Translations under genes and position numbers: made by a program
Notes under the pieces: model-generated
The model's database searches: none
Seen by the model: the letters and a program-made list of their open reading frames with translations, nothing else
Told to the model about the DNA's origin: nothing
Assembly (NCBI GenBank): GCA_015680685.1
Contig: MNCI01009310.1
Span: 1-42,962, forward strand
DNA: 42,962 nt
From: Gnetum montanum
Taxonomy: Eukaryota > Streptophyta > Gnetopsida > Gnetales > Gnetaceae
Reading direction: 5' to 3'
Shown: positions 20,351-32,248 of the stretch, in pieces
Numbering within the stretch: the first letter of the stretch is position 1
Layout of the letters: the number at the start of each line of letters is the position of its first letter

Positions 20351-21141
20351 AGTCCAAAACCTTTCATAGGCCATAACTTTCCAACTACTTGTTCAATTTA
20401 CCTCATTTTTTCAATGCTACGACTACCAAAGGTAAGCTCTACATTGTGGGTACCACCTTTTGATGAAATTTTTTTCTGAAATTTCTCTCACTCCCACAAG
20501 GGTTTAATGAATAAAATAATATTAAAATCATCAATTTATGAGGTTAGGTCCTTTCAATGAACTCTAGTAGCCTCAAAAATCAAATAATATTAAATTAATC
20601 AATCTACCATAATCACAACATAGCCAACTGTAACTACCCAAAAGAGACAAGGTACCTATATATTATAAGTTACACATCACATACTAATCCTTGATTCTAT
20701 TGTGATAATAAATGGTACCAAAAGGGGAAAGATGGACTAGAATCAGGACCATCCCAACCAAGGGATAAGTAGCCTAGAGCTGGAAGGGGTTAACAACCTG
20801 AACAACCTCAAGAGTAGGTAGCCCAAGCCCATGGAGTGGGATCTTTGGGTTTGTTTTATCTTCTCCCTCATCTTCAAGGTACTAGAGGGCTCTGGATGTT
20901 AGTTTTTTCTAGGCAATTAAATTTTATTGTCATGAACAAAAATTTTTGTAAAAGATCATAAATTCCTATACTTGGGTACATAGCATCTATTTGTTTAGTC
21001 TAGGTCAAATTGTGTGTTAGTTAGTTAGTCAATAATCCCACACCTTCCCAATATTTTGTAATGAATTTATTCCTTCTTTTGTTTACTTAAGGAAAAGTTT
21101 TCATCTAATCATGGGGGGTATGATGAATCATATTTTTCTTA

Positions 21142-21154
21142 GGCTCTGATATCA
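21142..21154 (-). other. tRNA-Met primer-site-like motif on the minus strand
   Basis: The reverse complement is TGATATCAGAGCC, 12 of 13 bases identical to the plant tRNA-Met primer site. It would be the start of an LTR element running leftwards. No gag is recognisable beyond it. The sequence just downstream (minus strand) matches a stretch near 40403-40423 on the plus strand. Confidence 0.4.
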
Positions 21155-22891
21155 AAGCATATGCTTTGTTATTGGATATCCAATATCGCAGGATGTGTGC
21201 CTACCTATCAATACAACATTTGGGTGCATGATTCATCCATTTTATTCCTTATTTGTTAGCAAAGATCTTGTAGTTTGTTTTCTTCATAGTTAGAATATTT
21301 TTTGAGTGCCTATAGTAGGAGTGAAAGAGTTCACAAATATTTATTTGAGCATTGATGTACTTGAGCATTTTACTGAATGATAATAAAGATGAGCTTTTCT
21401 AATAAAGCCTTATAGCACTTGCAATAGATTAATGCTTTCTTTATGCATTTAATATTCATGAAATCTACTTTAATGAATTTTAACTAAGTAATTAATATCT
21501 ATTAAATAGTAAACATATGTATGATCACTTCAAGCATACATTTAACACTTGGTAATCCCAATAGTGCTCAACATTTGGTAACCTAGTAGCACTATAACAT
21601 GTTTAAGATGTGTCTAGAAAGTGGAACCAAATGCTTATGTTAGGATTAGTTAAGTGATAGTTAGTTATTTGATTAATTAGATTAATTCAATATTTATTAC
21701 TATATTTCTAGCACTTACATAACTTAAACCATAAAAGACAAAATGATAAAAATTAGATGCCTCAATTACACTTGACCATACACTTGCACTTCATAAGTGG
21801 AACTAAGAAGACAATAATAGCAAAAGTTAGATTCACCTATTACAAATTAGTGTACTTTGAGAGCTAAAGTCTATAGAATTTGACTAGATCACTTAGTGAA
21901 CAGTAGTGATTCATATTTTTGGACATAGGGTATACTTGCTGCTCATCGTCAGGTCTTCAAAAATAGCCTCACTACTAATATCTTAAATGGTTGAGACATA
22001 CATATCATTAGAATGATAGCTCTTGACTATACTTCACCATACATCACTAGACTTAACTACTCAATTTCATGATCTTAGCTAAATCCATAGCCTTGCATAA
22101 ACTTATGAATCAAAATCTAAGGTAGAAAATCTATCCAACAATCTTTGTTCCTATGGGATGGGTCCCACTAAAGATCGCTTCATTATTGCATGTAGATAAG
22201 GGCATCTAAAAGATTCATGACTCCCACTACCAATTAAGAAAAACTAGTCCCAAAAATAATATTATATTATTTCAAAAATCCAAAGGTGTCCAAATTAGCC
22301 AAAAATTCATAAAAGCTCAAATTTTAAAAAATTCTTACAAAATCATGTTTATGTCATGAGAAGATTTCAAATATTCATAAAATATTCCAAGGGAAGGTGG
22401 GCATAATTTCCACAATTTTCAAAATTCACCCAAAGATAGAAAATGGTATAAACATGATTAAAATATTATTTTTCATTTAAAAAGGCCAAAATTACAAAAG
22501 CCTAGCAAAATATTTGCTTATTAATTTAAATCATAGAAGAATAATTGAAGACTAGGAATTAGAGAGGAGGGATAAAAAATCCATAGTAATATGGGGTAGC
22601 CATGTCTAGCAATCGGAAACGTTGGCAGCTAGAAAACGCCTATTTTGTTGAAAATTGCCTATTTTGTTCAACTGCCTAGTCTACGCGGTCCTTATAATAC
22701 CTACTTGTAACAAATAAAATTTTGCAAAAACATTTGAGCACAACTCTGCAAATCTACTCCTAATTTTCCCCAGAGAAATAGATAGTTCCACAAGAAAAGT
22801 AAAAATAGAGCAAGATTGAATGGAAATAGATAGAAAAGAAAAGAAAGCAGATTTGTGTAGACCTCAAATATTTAAACAAGGAAGAATGACA

Positions 22892-22938
22892 NNNNNNNNN
22901 NNNNNNNNNNNNNNNNNNNNNNNNNNNNNNNNNNNNNN
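22892..22938. other. Assembly gap, 47 N
   Basis: A run of undetermined bases. A single further N is at 41652. Confidence 0.99.
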
Positions 22939-23551
22939 ACTTGACAATTTCTGATTGAAATACAACGGAAATTCACTTTAAAGATAAAAAGAAGCTATTC
23001 TGGTCCCATCAAAATACCAAAGATTTTTTGAACCCTCTCGACTACTAAATTGTTCAATGGCATGACTACAAACAGAGGCTCTCTTACAACAATCCAAATA
23101 GCAGTTCCCACATGTTACACGATAAAAAAAATTTACTACTAAAACGCTCTCAAGGCTTTTAAACACAAGCACTTTTATGGCAAAATTTTAATAGAAATTT
23201 CTATTGGGCAACAAGAACAATAAGAGCAATCTAGAAATCCAAAATTACTTGCCAAGGATGATACTATCTAAACCACTAGCTAAATAATTTAAACAAAACA
23301 AAAAATGAAATGCATAACTCATAGGACCATGACAAAGAGGTTGAAATCTTTACTCTAGCAAGCCATCTTGCAAGCAATCGTTCACAATTTCTTTACAAAG
23401 CTCTTCTCAAGACCTCGAGTATGTCTCCGAGTGAGAGCCCAAGTGTGATGTATGAGACCTCCCAAAAGTCTTCTAAGTGATGTATGAAACCCCAATTATT
23501 CTCTCCAAAAGTCCTTATCAAAAATGAGATTCCTCCCTTTCTTTTCTCTCC

Positions 23552-24575
23552 TTGAAGCCCTTTTAAAGGGTTCAAAGGTAGGTAGGAAAGTTATAATTTC
23601 AAAAAAAATCTCAAAATATCTCACCTAACTTTTCTCCCAAGTAACTTGACTAACCAATTAGAAGATTACTTGCCCAAAAAGCTAAGAGAAAGTTATGTAG
23701 TTAGGGAGTTAGGAAGTTATGCATAAAATTAGGAGAATTTTATGCTAACATTAATGTAATGGGATAATCAATATTGCAAAAAAAAATTTATGGGTAGTAA
23801 CTTATATGTTTTAAAATAATTTTTCATGACTTGGGATAATTGAAGGCAAGTTTTTAAATCAAGGCTTCATACAATGGGTACTTCATATGATGGATATATA
23901 TATATTGTTGTTTAATTATACTCCATCTTAACCATATACTTTGAGCGGTAGAAGTAATCAAATAATTCTTGGTGAAAGTAGCCAAGTTACATCCTTAAAC
24001 AATTGTTCTTGTCTTCCCTGTAAATCGCGTAGAAGCTTAATCACAGTTCCAGGACAATGGTCTTTCTCTCATTTCTACACAAAACCTATATGAACTGACA
24101 CATGTTTGAATCAAGATTCAAAATGCAGCATCATCCCAAACCATAGATTCGAACTACCACCGCACAATAAGGTCCTACAAAACCATAACTGACAATCACC
24201 GTGGGAGAAGGCTCTGCAATTGCATCTAGCTCTGCCATCGCGTGCTGGAGAAGAAGGGTTTTCTTAAAGAACAATGCGCTGAGCATACTATCCCAAACAG
24301 AGGGTTTTGATTGCCAGAGATTTTTTTGTTTTACCCCAAAAATTGTTTTAGGGCTTCCTGCATTTCTTTTTTTTGTTTGTCTCTTCCATTGTCATTGATT
24401 ATAGGACAAGGGATGAATGTGTTGTGAATCTGCAACCGCTGAAACCACATGAACCTTTAGAGCTATTGCTGCCCGCACAACTAAAACTTCTATGGCCTGC
24501 AACAAAAATAGAATCGAGGCCCGAACAAAATGGGACATCTTTCTTCATGTATTGTATACAGAGGGTTTTTATTTT
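23552..24575 (-). repeat. Left arm of a large inverted repeat, LTR-like
   Basis: The reverse complement of this arm matches 41865-42962 with perhaps 25-30% divergence by eye and several exact blocks of 24-26 bp, such as the one around CTACCTACCTTTGAACC. A TATA box in the right arm (42948) corresponds here to a decayed TTTAAAAG. Sequence continues left of 23552 without a partner only because the window ends. Best reading: two copies of one LTR family in opposite orientation. Long terminal inverted repeats of a DNA transposon are the alternative. Confidence 0.7.
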
Positions 24576-25276
24576 TTCTTTTTTGTTTAATCCCTACATT
24601 CTTCCCTCCATTGGCCTTAGTTCTGTCTGATATTCTCCACGCGATTGCTGCCTGAAACCCCTGTTAAAATGGCTCATCGGTGCAAGAAGGACCTCCCACG
24701 TGCTTCACAAACTTTGGTTTGGCATCTGACGAGTCGGCAACATAGCTTCGACTGGTACATGGACGTAGTCTAGAACCAGCAAGCCAAAGGAAACACCCCA
24801 ATACCATGGCATTTAGCTCCATTTTTTTTTCTGATTTCATTTTTTCCAGTAGCGTTAACAATGGGTCTCGGGTCATATGTGAATTTGGGTTTTCTGCAAT
24901 ACAGAAACCTTTACACGCTTTGATAATTACAAATTCAAAACCAGTTGGACTCTTTAGCCAATTTTTGATAATCCACTACCCACGGTGTTGTTTATTTTGC
25001 CAATATTAATCAGGTAGTATGCTTTCTTGTGGTAAATAATCCTTCTCTTTTCTATTCCAACCTTCACTCAAGAAAATATCTTGGTACTTTAATTTACTTT
25101 CCAAGAAGGCTTAAATCATCAACATTATTTACCAAGCTTTCTTCTCCAAGAATACCCATTACTCATAATACTAAACTGCAAATTTACAACCAAGGATTTT
25201 GCTCATATTTTGAACAAAATATTCCAACTAAACAAAATATTCCAACTACTCCATGTAATGGCCAAATGTGCCAACA
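24576..25276. other. Spacer between inverted arm and element 2
   Basis: No gene supported. Short open frames here have no recognisable domains. CCATG at 25251-25255 equals the five bases after the right LTR (38174-38178). Confidence 0.4.
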
Positions 25277-26735
25277 CGAAGTAATGCTTAAACGTAAGAG
25301 AAATAGAAAAAAATGTAAAGCGCAATAGTAAATAGGAGATAATGTGAAAATGTAGTTAGAAAATTGCACCACTTAAAAGCTATGACCTTGCTCTATCAAG
25401 ATGGATACAATCAGTTGCACAATGCTAGGAAGTGCAGAGATCCTGAGAGTAACCAAGAAGTGTAGAACGAGATGGCTGTGCGCTTGAACGCGGGGTTAGG
25501 TGTTAACAATGTGAAGTGCTACCAAGGTGGTAGGAAAGAGCAGAACAAAATTCCAACTGAGAATGCTAACTGTTTACAATGTCAAAATAGGAAGCTTACA
25601 ATGCTCAAGGTTACAATGCTAACTTGCTTGCTTGTCAGCCAACAAAATCGTTAGCTGACTAGATTTCTCAGAAAATCGAAAGCAGAAAGTGTGAAAAGAG
25701 AGCTAGAGTGCAAGAAGGTAGAGTGTGCTCGAAAGCATGAGAGCCAAAGAGGATCAGAGACCAAAAAAAGCTAGAGAGAGTCGAAGGGACCTTTTAAACA
25801 TAGCTCATTAGGGTATTTATAGGACCATGGGTGCACAAAAGATGCGGTTTGGATGCCACATGCCTTGGGCCTATGTTGACTCGTCTATGCTGCATGTGCC
25901 TAATGACCATTGGGCTAGCCTACCACACCGTAATTACAGACCTACCGTTTCGTAATTACACTGTTAGAGCAATGGTGCAATTAGGTGAAGTGCATTGATG
26001 TCACATAACTGCTTGCCATGCTTTGCTATGCTTTGTAGCATAGCATGTTTGGCATGGTATAGCATCTTGTCTTACTATGCTATGCTACACAATGTAGTGT
26101 AGCGTAACTATTAGTTTGAAGTATAGAATTTGCGCCATGTCTTGCTGCATGCATTGGGAACCTTCGCAGTGTTGTGACTGCTTGTCGTAGATTTGCTACG
26201 CTATGCTATGCTACGTAGCGTATCATAGTGTAGCAGCTGTCCTTAGTCACAGAAAACGTTGCCAATCTATAAAATTTAACTTTTGCACTGAGAAACTTGT
26301 GAACATGCTAATCTTACCCTTTGAGATGCCTTCTATCACTTCTCCAAAAATGCTATGCCTCGCTGCACCTTGTAGCTTAGCGTAGCATAGCAACAAACAT
26401 GATCTAATTTTGGCCAAGTTTGCTGCTTTCTGATGGAAGGAGACATTGCTGAAGGACTTCAAGTCAGGTGAGGGGATTGATTGTCTAGCTTTTGCTACAC
26501 TATGTTATGCTATGTGGGGTAGTGTAGTGTAGCACTGTGCTTCTGCAAACTTCTTCTAAAGTTTTGCTATGCTACATGACATAGCGTAGCGTAGCAAGAA
26601 TCCTTAACTTAGAAAACTTGCTGAAGCGGACATTCTAAAAATCAAAGCATTCATCTCCTGAAGAATTGCCATAATGCTACACGAATTGCAAAGGCCTAGT
26701 GAAGCAAGGATGTCTTCGAATTTTGGGGTGTTTCA
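25277..26735 (-). repeat. Element 2 LTR (3' LTR in element sense)
   Basis: Begins CGAAGTAATGC (TG in the partner) and ends GGTGTTTCA, so TG...CA with one end mutated. It contains at least five short near-perfect palindromes made from GCTATGCTAC/GTAGCATAGC words, at 26016-26056, about 26083-26108, 26195-26234, 26494-26533 and 26566-26595. A 60-codon open frame inside both LTRs is not conserved like a protein and is left out. Confidence 0.9.
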
Positions 26736-26750
26736 TTGGCCCCTCTTTGT
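26736..26750 (-). other. Polypurine tract of element 2
   Basis: On the minus strand AAAGAGGGGCCAA directly precedes the LTR start TGAAACAC. This is the plus-strand priming site expected at the inner edge of the 3' LTR. Confidence 0.65.
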
Positions 26751-27845
26751 TGATGTCTGGAGGATGGTTTTCTTTGTTGAGAGACGTTGACAAAGAAAAT
26801 GAAATACCACGGAAGACACGATGCTAATGTCACCGCTCGGTGAGTGTCAAGACATCACTTGGCTATGCTTGAGAGTCTTGCATTGGTTCCTAGGAAGAGG
26901 ACAAAGGTGATATTTAGCAAAGTCCCTTGTCAGAGTGCACATGAGGGACTTGTTCATGTTTTCATCTTTACTCTGACCTTCGACCTCGTGTAGGACTAGT
27001 GTTTCCTTCGAGAGATGAGTTGTGTTACATTTGCGAAGGGTTTTAACCTACCTATAGATGCTTTTGATGTGGCGAGTAGTGTTATGCACATCATGGAATT
27101 TGCACCCTGAAGTAGTTGAGCTAGTTGAGGCACTCACTTCGCGATGTCGTAGCACTTGCTGTTGTGGCTTGGACATACTCTCGGCCACACCTTGTAAGAT
27201 GACAGAGAGCAAGATGCGAAGAGAGGGCAAGAGTCTTGTTTGCTATAGACATTGTTGAAGCTCTTGGACACCTGTGCTAGTGCACGGTGTCCAAAGAAGG
27301 AAGGCCAACAGTGGCCTTGGTAGCACCGGTGTGGAGGAGCTAGCGTCAAAGGTGCCAGGAGTTGTTGTGAGTGCGGATGCTTTGGAATCCCTGCCAAAGG
27401 CATGCATTCTCAGTTCAGCTATGGGATTAGCTACCACATAGCTAAATTTCATACGAGCTGAGGCATTGGCAGGGGGCTAGAGGATGGAAATATTGTGGCT
27501 GGGCCACAATACTGCTGGAACTCTAGCGATGGGCACTAGCTAAGGAACTACCGTCAGGGTGGTGGACCATGGCGATGGTAGATCTGGAGGGCTAGTGCAA
27601 CATCATACAACATCTCCATAGGGTCATCACGATGCCAAGGATGGTGGCATCACATGTGTTCTAGATCGTGTTCCCAGTGCATCATGAACCATGTTCTGGA
27701 GCTGCAACATCCCACCCCCACATGGGCATTGTGCATGCTCATTCAATGTGTACTTGGTGTAGATGTATGCTAGGGATGTGACACGAACCCAATTTAAGAT
27801 CTTGGTAGACCATGTGCTGGTTCAGAGTCCTAGTGGACCGCTATA
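26751..27845. other. 3' spacer of element 2, no gene seen
   Basis: About 1.1 kb between polypurine tract and array 4, more GC-rich than its surroundings. Open frames on both strands near 27.05-27.45 kb have no recognisable domain. No antisense gene like that at 7.5-11.3 kb is present. Confidence 0.4.
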
Positions 27846-28106
27846 TTAGCTTAAGGTCCCAGCAGACCGTACATGCTAGTTTAATGTCATGGTGGATATG
27901 TTGTGCTAGTTTATAGTCATAGCGGACTAGCTGTGCCAGTTTTACATCGTAGCAGACTGTTGCCGCCAGTTTAATGTTGTAGCAGACACTGCTTGTCGTG
28001 GTTGCTAGTTTATCATTGTAGTGGATGGTGCTCGATGCCACTAGTTTAATGTCATTGCGGACGCTGCTTGATGTTGTCACTAGTTTAATGTCATAGCGGA
28101 TGTTGC
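27846..28106 (-). repeat. Hairpin array 4, after integrase of element 2
   Basis: About nine units, plus-strand form TAGTTTAATGTCATNGCGGAC, so in element sense they end in TTAAACTA. Perfect stems include GGTC-CCAGCA-GACC and AGTC-ATAGCG-GACT. The array starts within 20 bp of the integrase stop. An open frame across it is a translation of the repeat. Confidence 0.75.
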
Positions 28107-28122
28107 TTGTTGTCTTCATGAT

Positions 28123-29390
28123 TTAGATGTAGTACGGCTTGAGGTACGAGTGATTCACTGGGTTGGCAAACTCGTTGCCTTTCATGTCCACCAGCTTGAA
28201 GGCTCCATTCCAAAAGGCTTTAGTGACCATGTAAGGGCCTTCCCAGTTGGCTGTGAATTTGCTCACATGCTCATAGGTAGCCTTGAAAATGAGGTCTCCC
28301 TTCTACACTAGTCATTGATGTAGGTCTACATGGTGTTTTTCCTATTTCTTGCTCTGGTAGAGCTCTATTCCACTCAACGTCTATGCGTGCTCCTCATCTA
28401 TTGAGTCGAGGTCGATGGTCTATGACTCGTTGTTCTGGGCATCACTCCTAACATCCAAGAGGATCATCCGGAGTGATGGTACCTACAACTCAAGAGGCAA
28501 CACAGCTTCAAATCTGTAAAAAAGGCTATAAGGAGTCTTACTTGTCACATTTCTGCAAGTTGTTTAGTAGGCCCATATAATGTAGAGGATTTGCTCATGT
28601 CCCCGCCTCTTGCTATTGCCAAGCATTCGCTTTAGCAAGTTGATGATGGAAATATTTGTAGCTTTTGCCTATCCATTCACCTGTAGGTAGTACAGGGAGG
28701 AGAATGATTATTTAATGCCTAGGTTTCTACATAAGGTTCAGGTTTTCATACTAATGAATTGTGGTCCATTGTTAGTTACAATAGTCATTAGAAGCCCAAA
28801 CCTTGTCACGATGTGATCTAGGATGAAATGGAAGATTTGCTAAGACATCATTTTCCATAGGGGAATAGCTTCCATCCACTTAGTAAAATACTCACTGGTG
28901 GTGATAATGAACTTATGCCCTATGGAGGATTTAGGCATGATAGATCCTATGAGATCTAGTCCCCATTGTTGGAAAGGCCACGTGATTTGTGTTGGGTGCA
29001 AGTCTATAGGTGAGATGTGTATGAGATTTTCATATCTCTGGCACGTGTCACATGTCTTGACTTTCGATAGGTAGACATGCTCCATGTGGGGCCAATAGTA
29101 CGCTAGGCATCTAATTCTCACAGCCATAGCCCTAGTTGCTATGTGTCCATCGCACAGCCCCTCATGCACTTCATTAACTACCTTCTGCACTTGCTCCCCA
29201 CCCATGCATGCTAGCAATATTCCATCATCAGAGCATCGGCATAGGACGTCATTCCCCATGAGCGTATATTGCCGGGCACGCTTTCAGATCACATCTCTTT
29301 GAGCAGATGTCAGTCCATTTTGGGGTTCACCATGTTGCAGGTAGGATTTAATGTTAGAGTACCACTCCTGGGTATCCGTAACATTGATAG
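28123..29390 (-). pseudogene. Integrase of element 2
   Basis: The zinc-binding N-terminus is nearly complete: VHEGLCDGH, then CDTCQ. The core has GLDLIGSI (first Asp kept), TNNGPQF (second Asp changed to Asn) and a decayed third motif. The C-terminal GPYMVTKAFWNGAFKLVDMKG matches element 1. It ends at TAA 28125-28123. Only the part 28840-29259 is a single open frame; the rest has stops. Confidence 0.88.
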
Positions 29391-29850
29391 AGGCAACATG
29401 TCCCACCTGAGTGATCAGCATGGCACATTCATCAATCGAGGTTGGCAGACTTGCGAACGAGTGTGGTCAAATGTTTAATGCAAGGGTGGCTAAGGCATCT
29501 ACCATGATTTTTTCATTGCATGGCACGTGTTGCACATCTATGGTTGCAAATTGCTTAAGTAGGCTTTTTTCTAGGTCATAATAGGATTGTAGGTATGTAG
29601 CTTTGTAGGCATAGACCCTGGTAATTTGATTCACAACTAGTTGCGAATCATCATAGATTGCCAAGTATTGCATGTGTAGTGTTTGAGTAGTATAGAGGCT
29701 TCTAAGTAGCCCATCATACTCTGCCACATTATTGGTGTAGGGGAATGTGAAGCGATAAGTTAACGGGTGCATTTCCCCAAAGAGAAACATGATGACAGTA
29801 GCTGCGCTACCTCCTCACGTGGTTGAAGTGCCATTGAAGTGTAGAGTAGC
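29391..29850 (-). pseudogene. Second, archaeal-type RNase H (aRH) of element 2
   Basis: Starts HFNGTST (FDGAST in the family, so the first Asp is Asn here), then GGSAAT after a stop, FPYTNNVAEYDGL, DDSQLVVNQI, QHVP and DALATLA. TNNVAEY and DALATLA are family hallmarks of the extra RNase H in Tat elements. Confidence 0.88.
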
Positions 29851-29959
29851 TTCTATGTGTGAAGGGGTGATGCTGATTATGGCAACATGCTCACCTGGGA
29901 ATTTGGGATCTATGGTTGCGTGGTCATCGATGGGTGAGGCCATAAGTTGCATTGCTATG

Positions 29960-30398
29960 GCTTAAACCCTTCGTCGATGACTAGATTACATAGCGTAGGT
30001 CGAACTCCGTAGTTATTTATTTCCATCGTACTATCCTGCTACTTTCATACAGGTTGTTAGTGATAGCCCGGAGTATGTTGCTTTTGCAAATGATGTTAAT
30101 TGTACTGCAAAACATGTAGTGCCTCCACTTTTTTAGTGCAAATACTAAGGCAAGGTAATGTCTCTCCACATCATTGTATTTTTCCTCATGCACTATTAAT
30201 GCATGACTCAAATAATACACTGGTATCTCAAATCCATCATCTCATTTCTAACATAGCAGTGCTATGATAGATGTGTCAGAGGTGGCAAGGTAAATAAAGA
30301 AAGGCTTATCCCTTTGTGCCGAATGCACAGTTGGGAGATGCAAGAGCTCTTCTTTCAAGTCATCGAAGGCTTTTTGACACTAGGTTGTCCACTCGAAG
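29960..30398 (-). pseudogene. First RNase H of element 2
   Basis: YYLSHALIVHEEKYNDVERHYLALVFALKKWRHYM and YESSRIVRWK motifs fall in one open part (30017-30220), flanked by stop-ridden sequence that connects to RT and to the second RNase H. Confidence 0.8.
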
Positions 30399-31477
30399 TC
30401 AACCCCTTTCTTTAGAAGATGTTGCATGAGGTGTAACTTTGTCAAGATCCACCCGTATTCTAACCTCTGATACCATGAATCCTAACATGCATCCAGTTTT
30501 GACATCAAAGACACACTTCTTAGGATTGATGCATAGATCATGCATTTGACAACATTTAAGGACTACCCCTAGATCATGTGGGTGATCAGCTACCTCCTTG
30601 GACTTGATTGCTATATCATCCACATAGTCATTTAATGTTTCTAGGATATAGTCATTGAGGATGTAAGTCATGGCTTGCTGGTAGGTTGCTCTAGCGTTCT
30701 TGAGCCCAAAAGGCATCATGATGTAACAAAATATCCCCCATGGGGTCATGAAGGTTGTTGTTAGCTGATGTTCTAGGTTGATGCAAGTTTGGTTATAGCA
30801 GGAAAAGCCATCCATGAAGGATAACAGAGCATGACCAGCTGTAGTGTTGATGAGTTGATCAATGCTTGGAAGCGGGAAGTCATCCTCGGTCGTCGCCTTG
30901 TTCAGATCCCAAAAGTCTATGTAGATTCGTATTCCTCCCATTTTCTTGGAAACCATGACGATGTTGGACATCCATTCTGAATAATCAACTGCACAGATGA
31001 AACCAGCTTAGTGATTTCATCCCTTATGCCTAGTGCAATTTATGGTTTGACTTTTTAAGCCTTTTGCTTGACTTCCTTCATGCACAGGTCTAGGACGATG
31101 TTGTGCTATATCAACCACAGGTCTAAACCTAGCATGTCACTATATGACCACACGAAGACTTTGATGTTGTCTTGCAGAATTTTGGCTACGTTTTTGTGCA
31201 TCTATGTGTTTGGGAGGGAGCTAAGATTTAATGTTTTTACCTTCTCCTTGGATGTGGTCATAGGCATCTCAACAAGAGAGTCCTTGATTACATCCCTGGC
31301 CTCCAAATATATTGTTTGGACTAGATTCTTGGGCCAATTTGGGGATGCCTCTAAAGACGCTATGATGCTAGGTGTGGTTGACCCCCAGTGGATTAGGTAT
31401 GGGTTCAATTGTCTCACGAGCTTGCCATGTGGACCTACTAGGGACAAAAGCATGGAGAGATCATGATGGATTTCCAT
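30399..31477 (-). pseudogene. pol: Reverse transcriptase of element 2
   Basis: A pre-RT linker in an open frame (31477-31202) is followed by a broken stretch, then an open RT frame (30971-30399) with SFMDGF, TPWGIFCYIMMPFGLKNA and the intact catalytic YVDD in LNDYVDDI. Homologous over its whole length to the plus-strand RT at 12.7-13.9 kb. Array 5 lies directly upstream, between protease and RT. Confidence 0.9.
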
Positions 31478-31599
31478 TTTCCATTTAACCTATCAAAATG
31501 AGATGAGAGCTTGGTTAAGAGCCACCTATTGGTAGCAATCATGTATAACGAAAACTTGCAAAGCAGTGTTAAGATGTAAGATGTAGAGATTAAAGTTTT

Positions 31600-32165
31600 G
31601 CCAATTTAAAGTCGTGGCAAACTGTTATGGCATGGAGATGTAGAGCTACTAAATAGGAAATGTAAAACTTTTGATGTGAAAATGTCATGCTGCTAAAGAG
31701 AAAATGTAAAACTATCAATGCGGAAATGCAAGATTGCTAGTTTAGCATCATTGCTGACTACGAACGTATAGCAGATCAAAAAATGCTAGTTTAAGATCTT
31801 TTCAGACCTCAAAAGTTCTAACTGTGTTGGGGTTTGCTAGTTTAAGGTCTTTTTGGACCAGTTACAGCACATCTATGCTACAATTGTTAGTTTAAGGTCT
31901 TTCCGGACCGTTGCGTAACATAGTTTTAGGTTGTTTCAGGCCATAGCGTAACATAGTTCTAGGCTATTTCGGGCCATAGCGTAGCGTAGTTTTAGGCCTT
32001 TTCAGGCCATAGCATAACATATTTTTAGGCCATTTTAGGCCGTAGAATAACATAGTTTTAGGCCTTTTTGGGCCATTGCTAGTTTTAAGCCGTTTCGAGC
32101 TATTGCTAGTTTTAAGCCGTTTCGGGCTATTGCTAGTTTTAAGCCATTTCGGGCTATTGCATAGC
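31600..32165 (-). repeat. Hairpin array 5, between protease and RT of element 2
   Basis: Eleven clear units in 31782-32158, plus-strand form TAGTTTAAGGTCTTTCCGGACC. Stems pair as GGTC/GACC (two units), GGCC/GGCC (three) and AGCC/GGCT (two) around 6-nt loops; two more pair with G-T wobbles. Neighbouring units also repeat CATAGCGTAACATAG. Older, weaker units lie at 31600-31780. Open frames across it (for example 31964-32167) are artefacts of the repeat. Confidence 0.8.
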
Positions 32166-32248
32166 ATACCAAAAGAGATGATATGTTAACAAAGAAAAAA
32201 GTGATGAATGTGCAAGGGATGGAAATTGGGCAAGAAGCACTAGGGTTG

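Larger units (their letters stand above)
18421..22891. other. AT-rich unassigned DNA
   Basis: No coding region is supported. 18890-19060 is strongly T-rich. A three-copy tandem repeat starting CAAGAA lies at 20264-20350. A minus-strand primer-site-like motif lies at 21142-21154. The rest looks like old, decayed repeat DNA. Confidence 0.5.

Noticed and set aside
24201-24630. Short plus-strand ORFs as host exons
   Set aside because: They lie in the left inverted LTR-like arm and have no domain or splice support.
25472-25654. 60-codon ORF repeated at 36919-37101
   Set aside because: Both copies are at the same place in the two LTRs, so similarity reflects LTR duplication; no domain.
27841-28119. 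92-codon repetitive minus-strand ORF as a protein
   Set aside because: It is the translation of hairpin array 4.
31600-32165. CRISPR array
   Set aside because: Units are degenerate, spacers are not unique or of even length, and the context is a eukaryotic retrotransposon.
31964-32167. 67-codon repetitive minus-strand ORF as a protein
   Set aside because: It is the translation of hairpin array 5.
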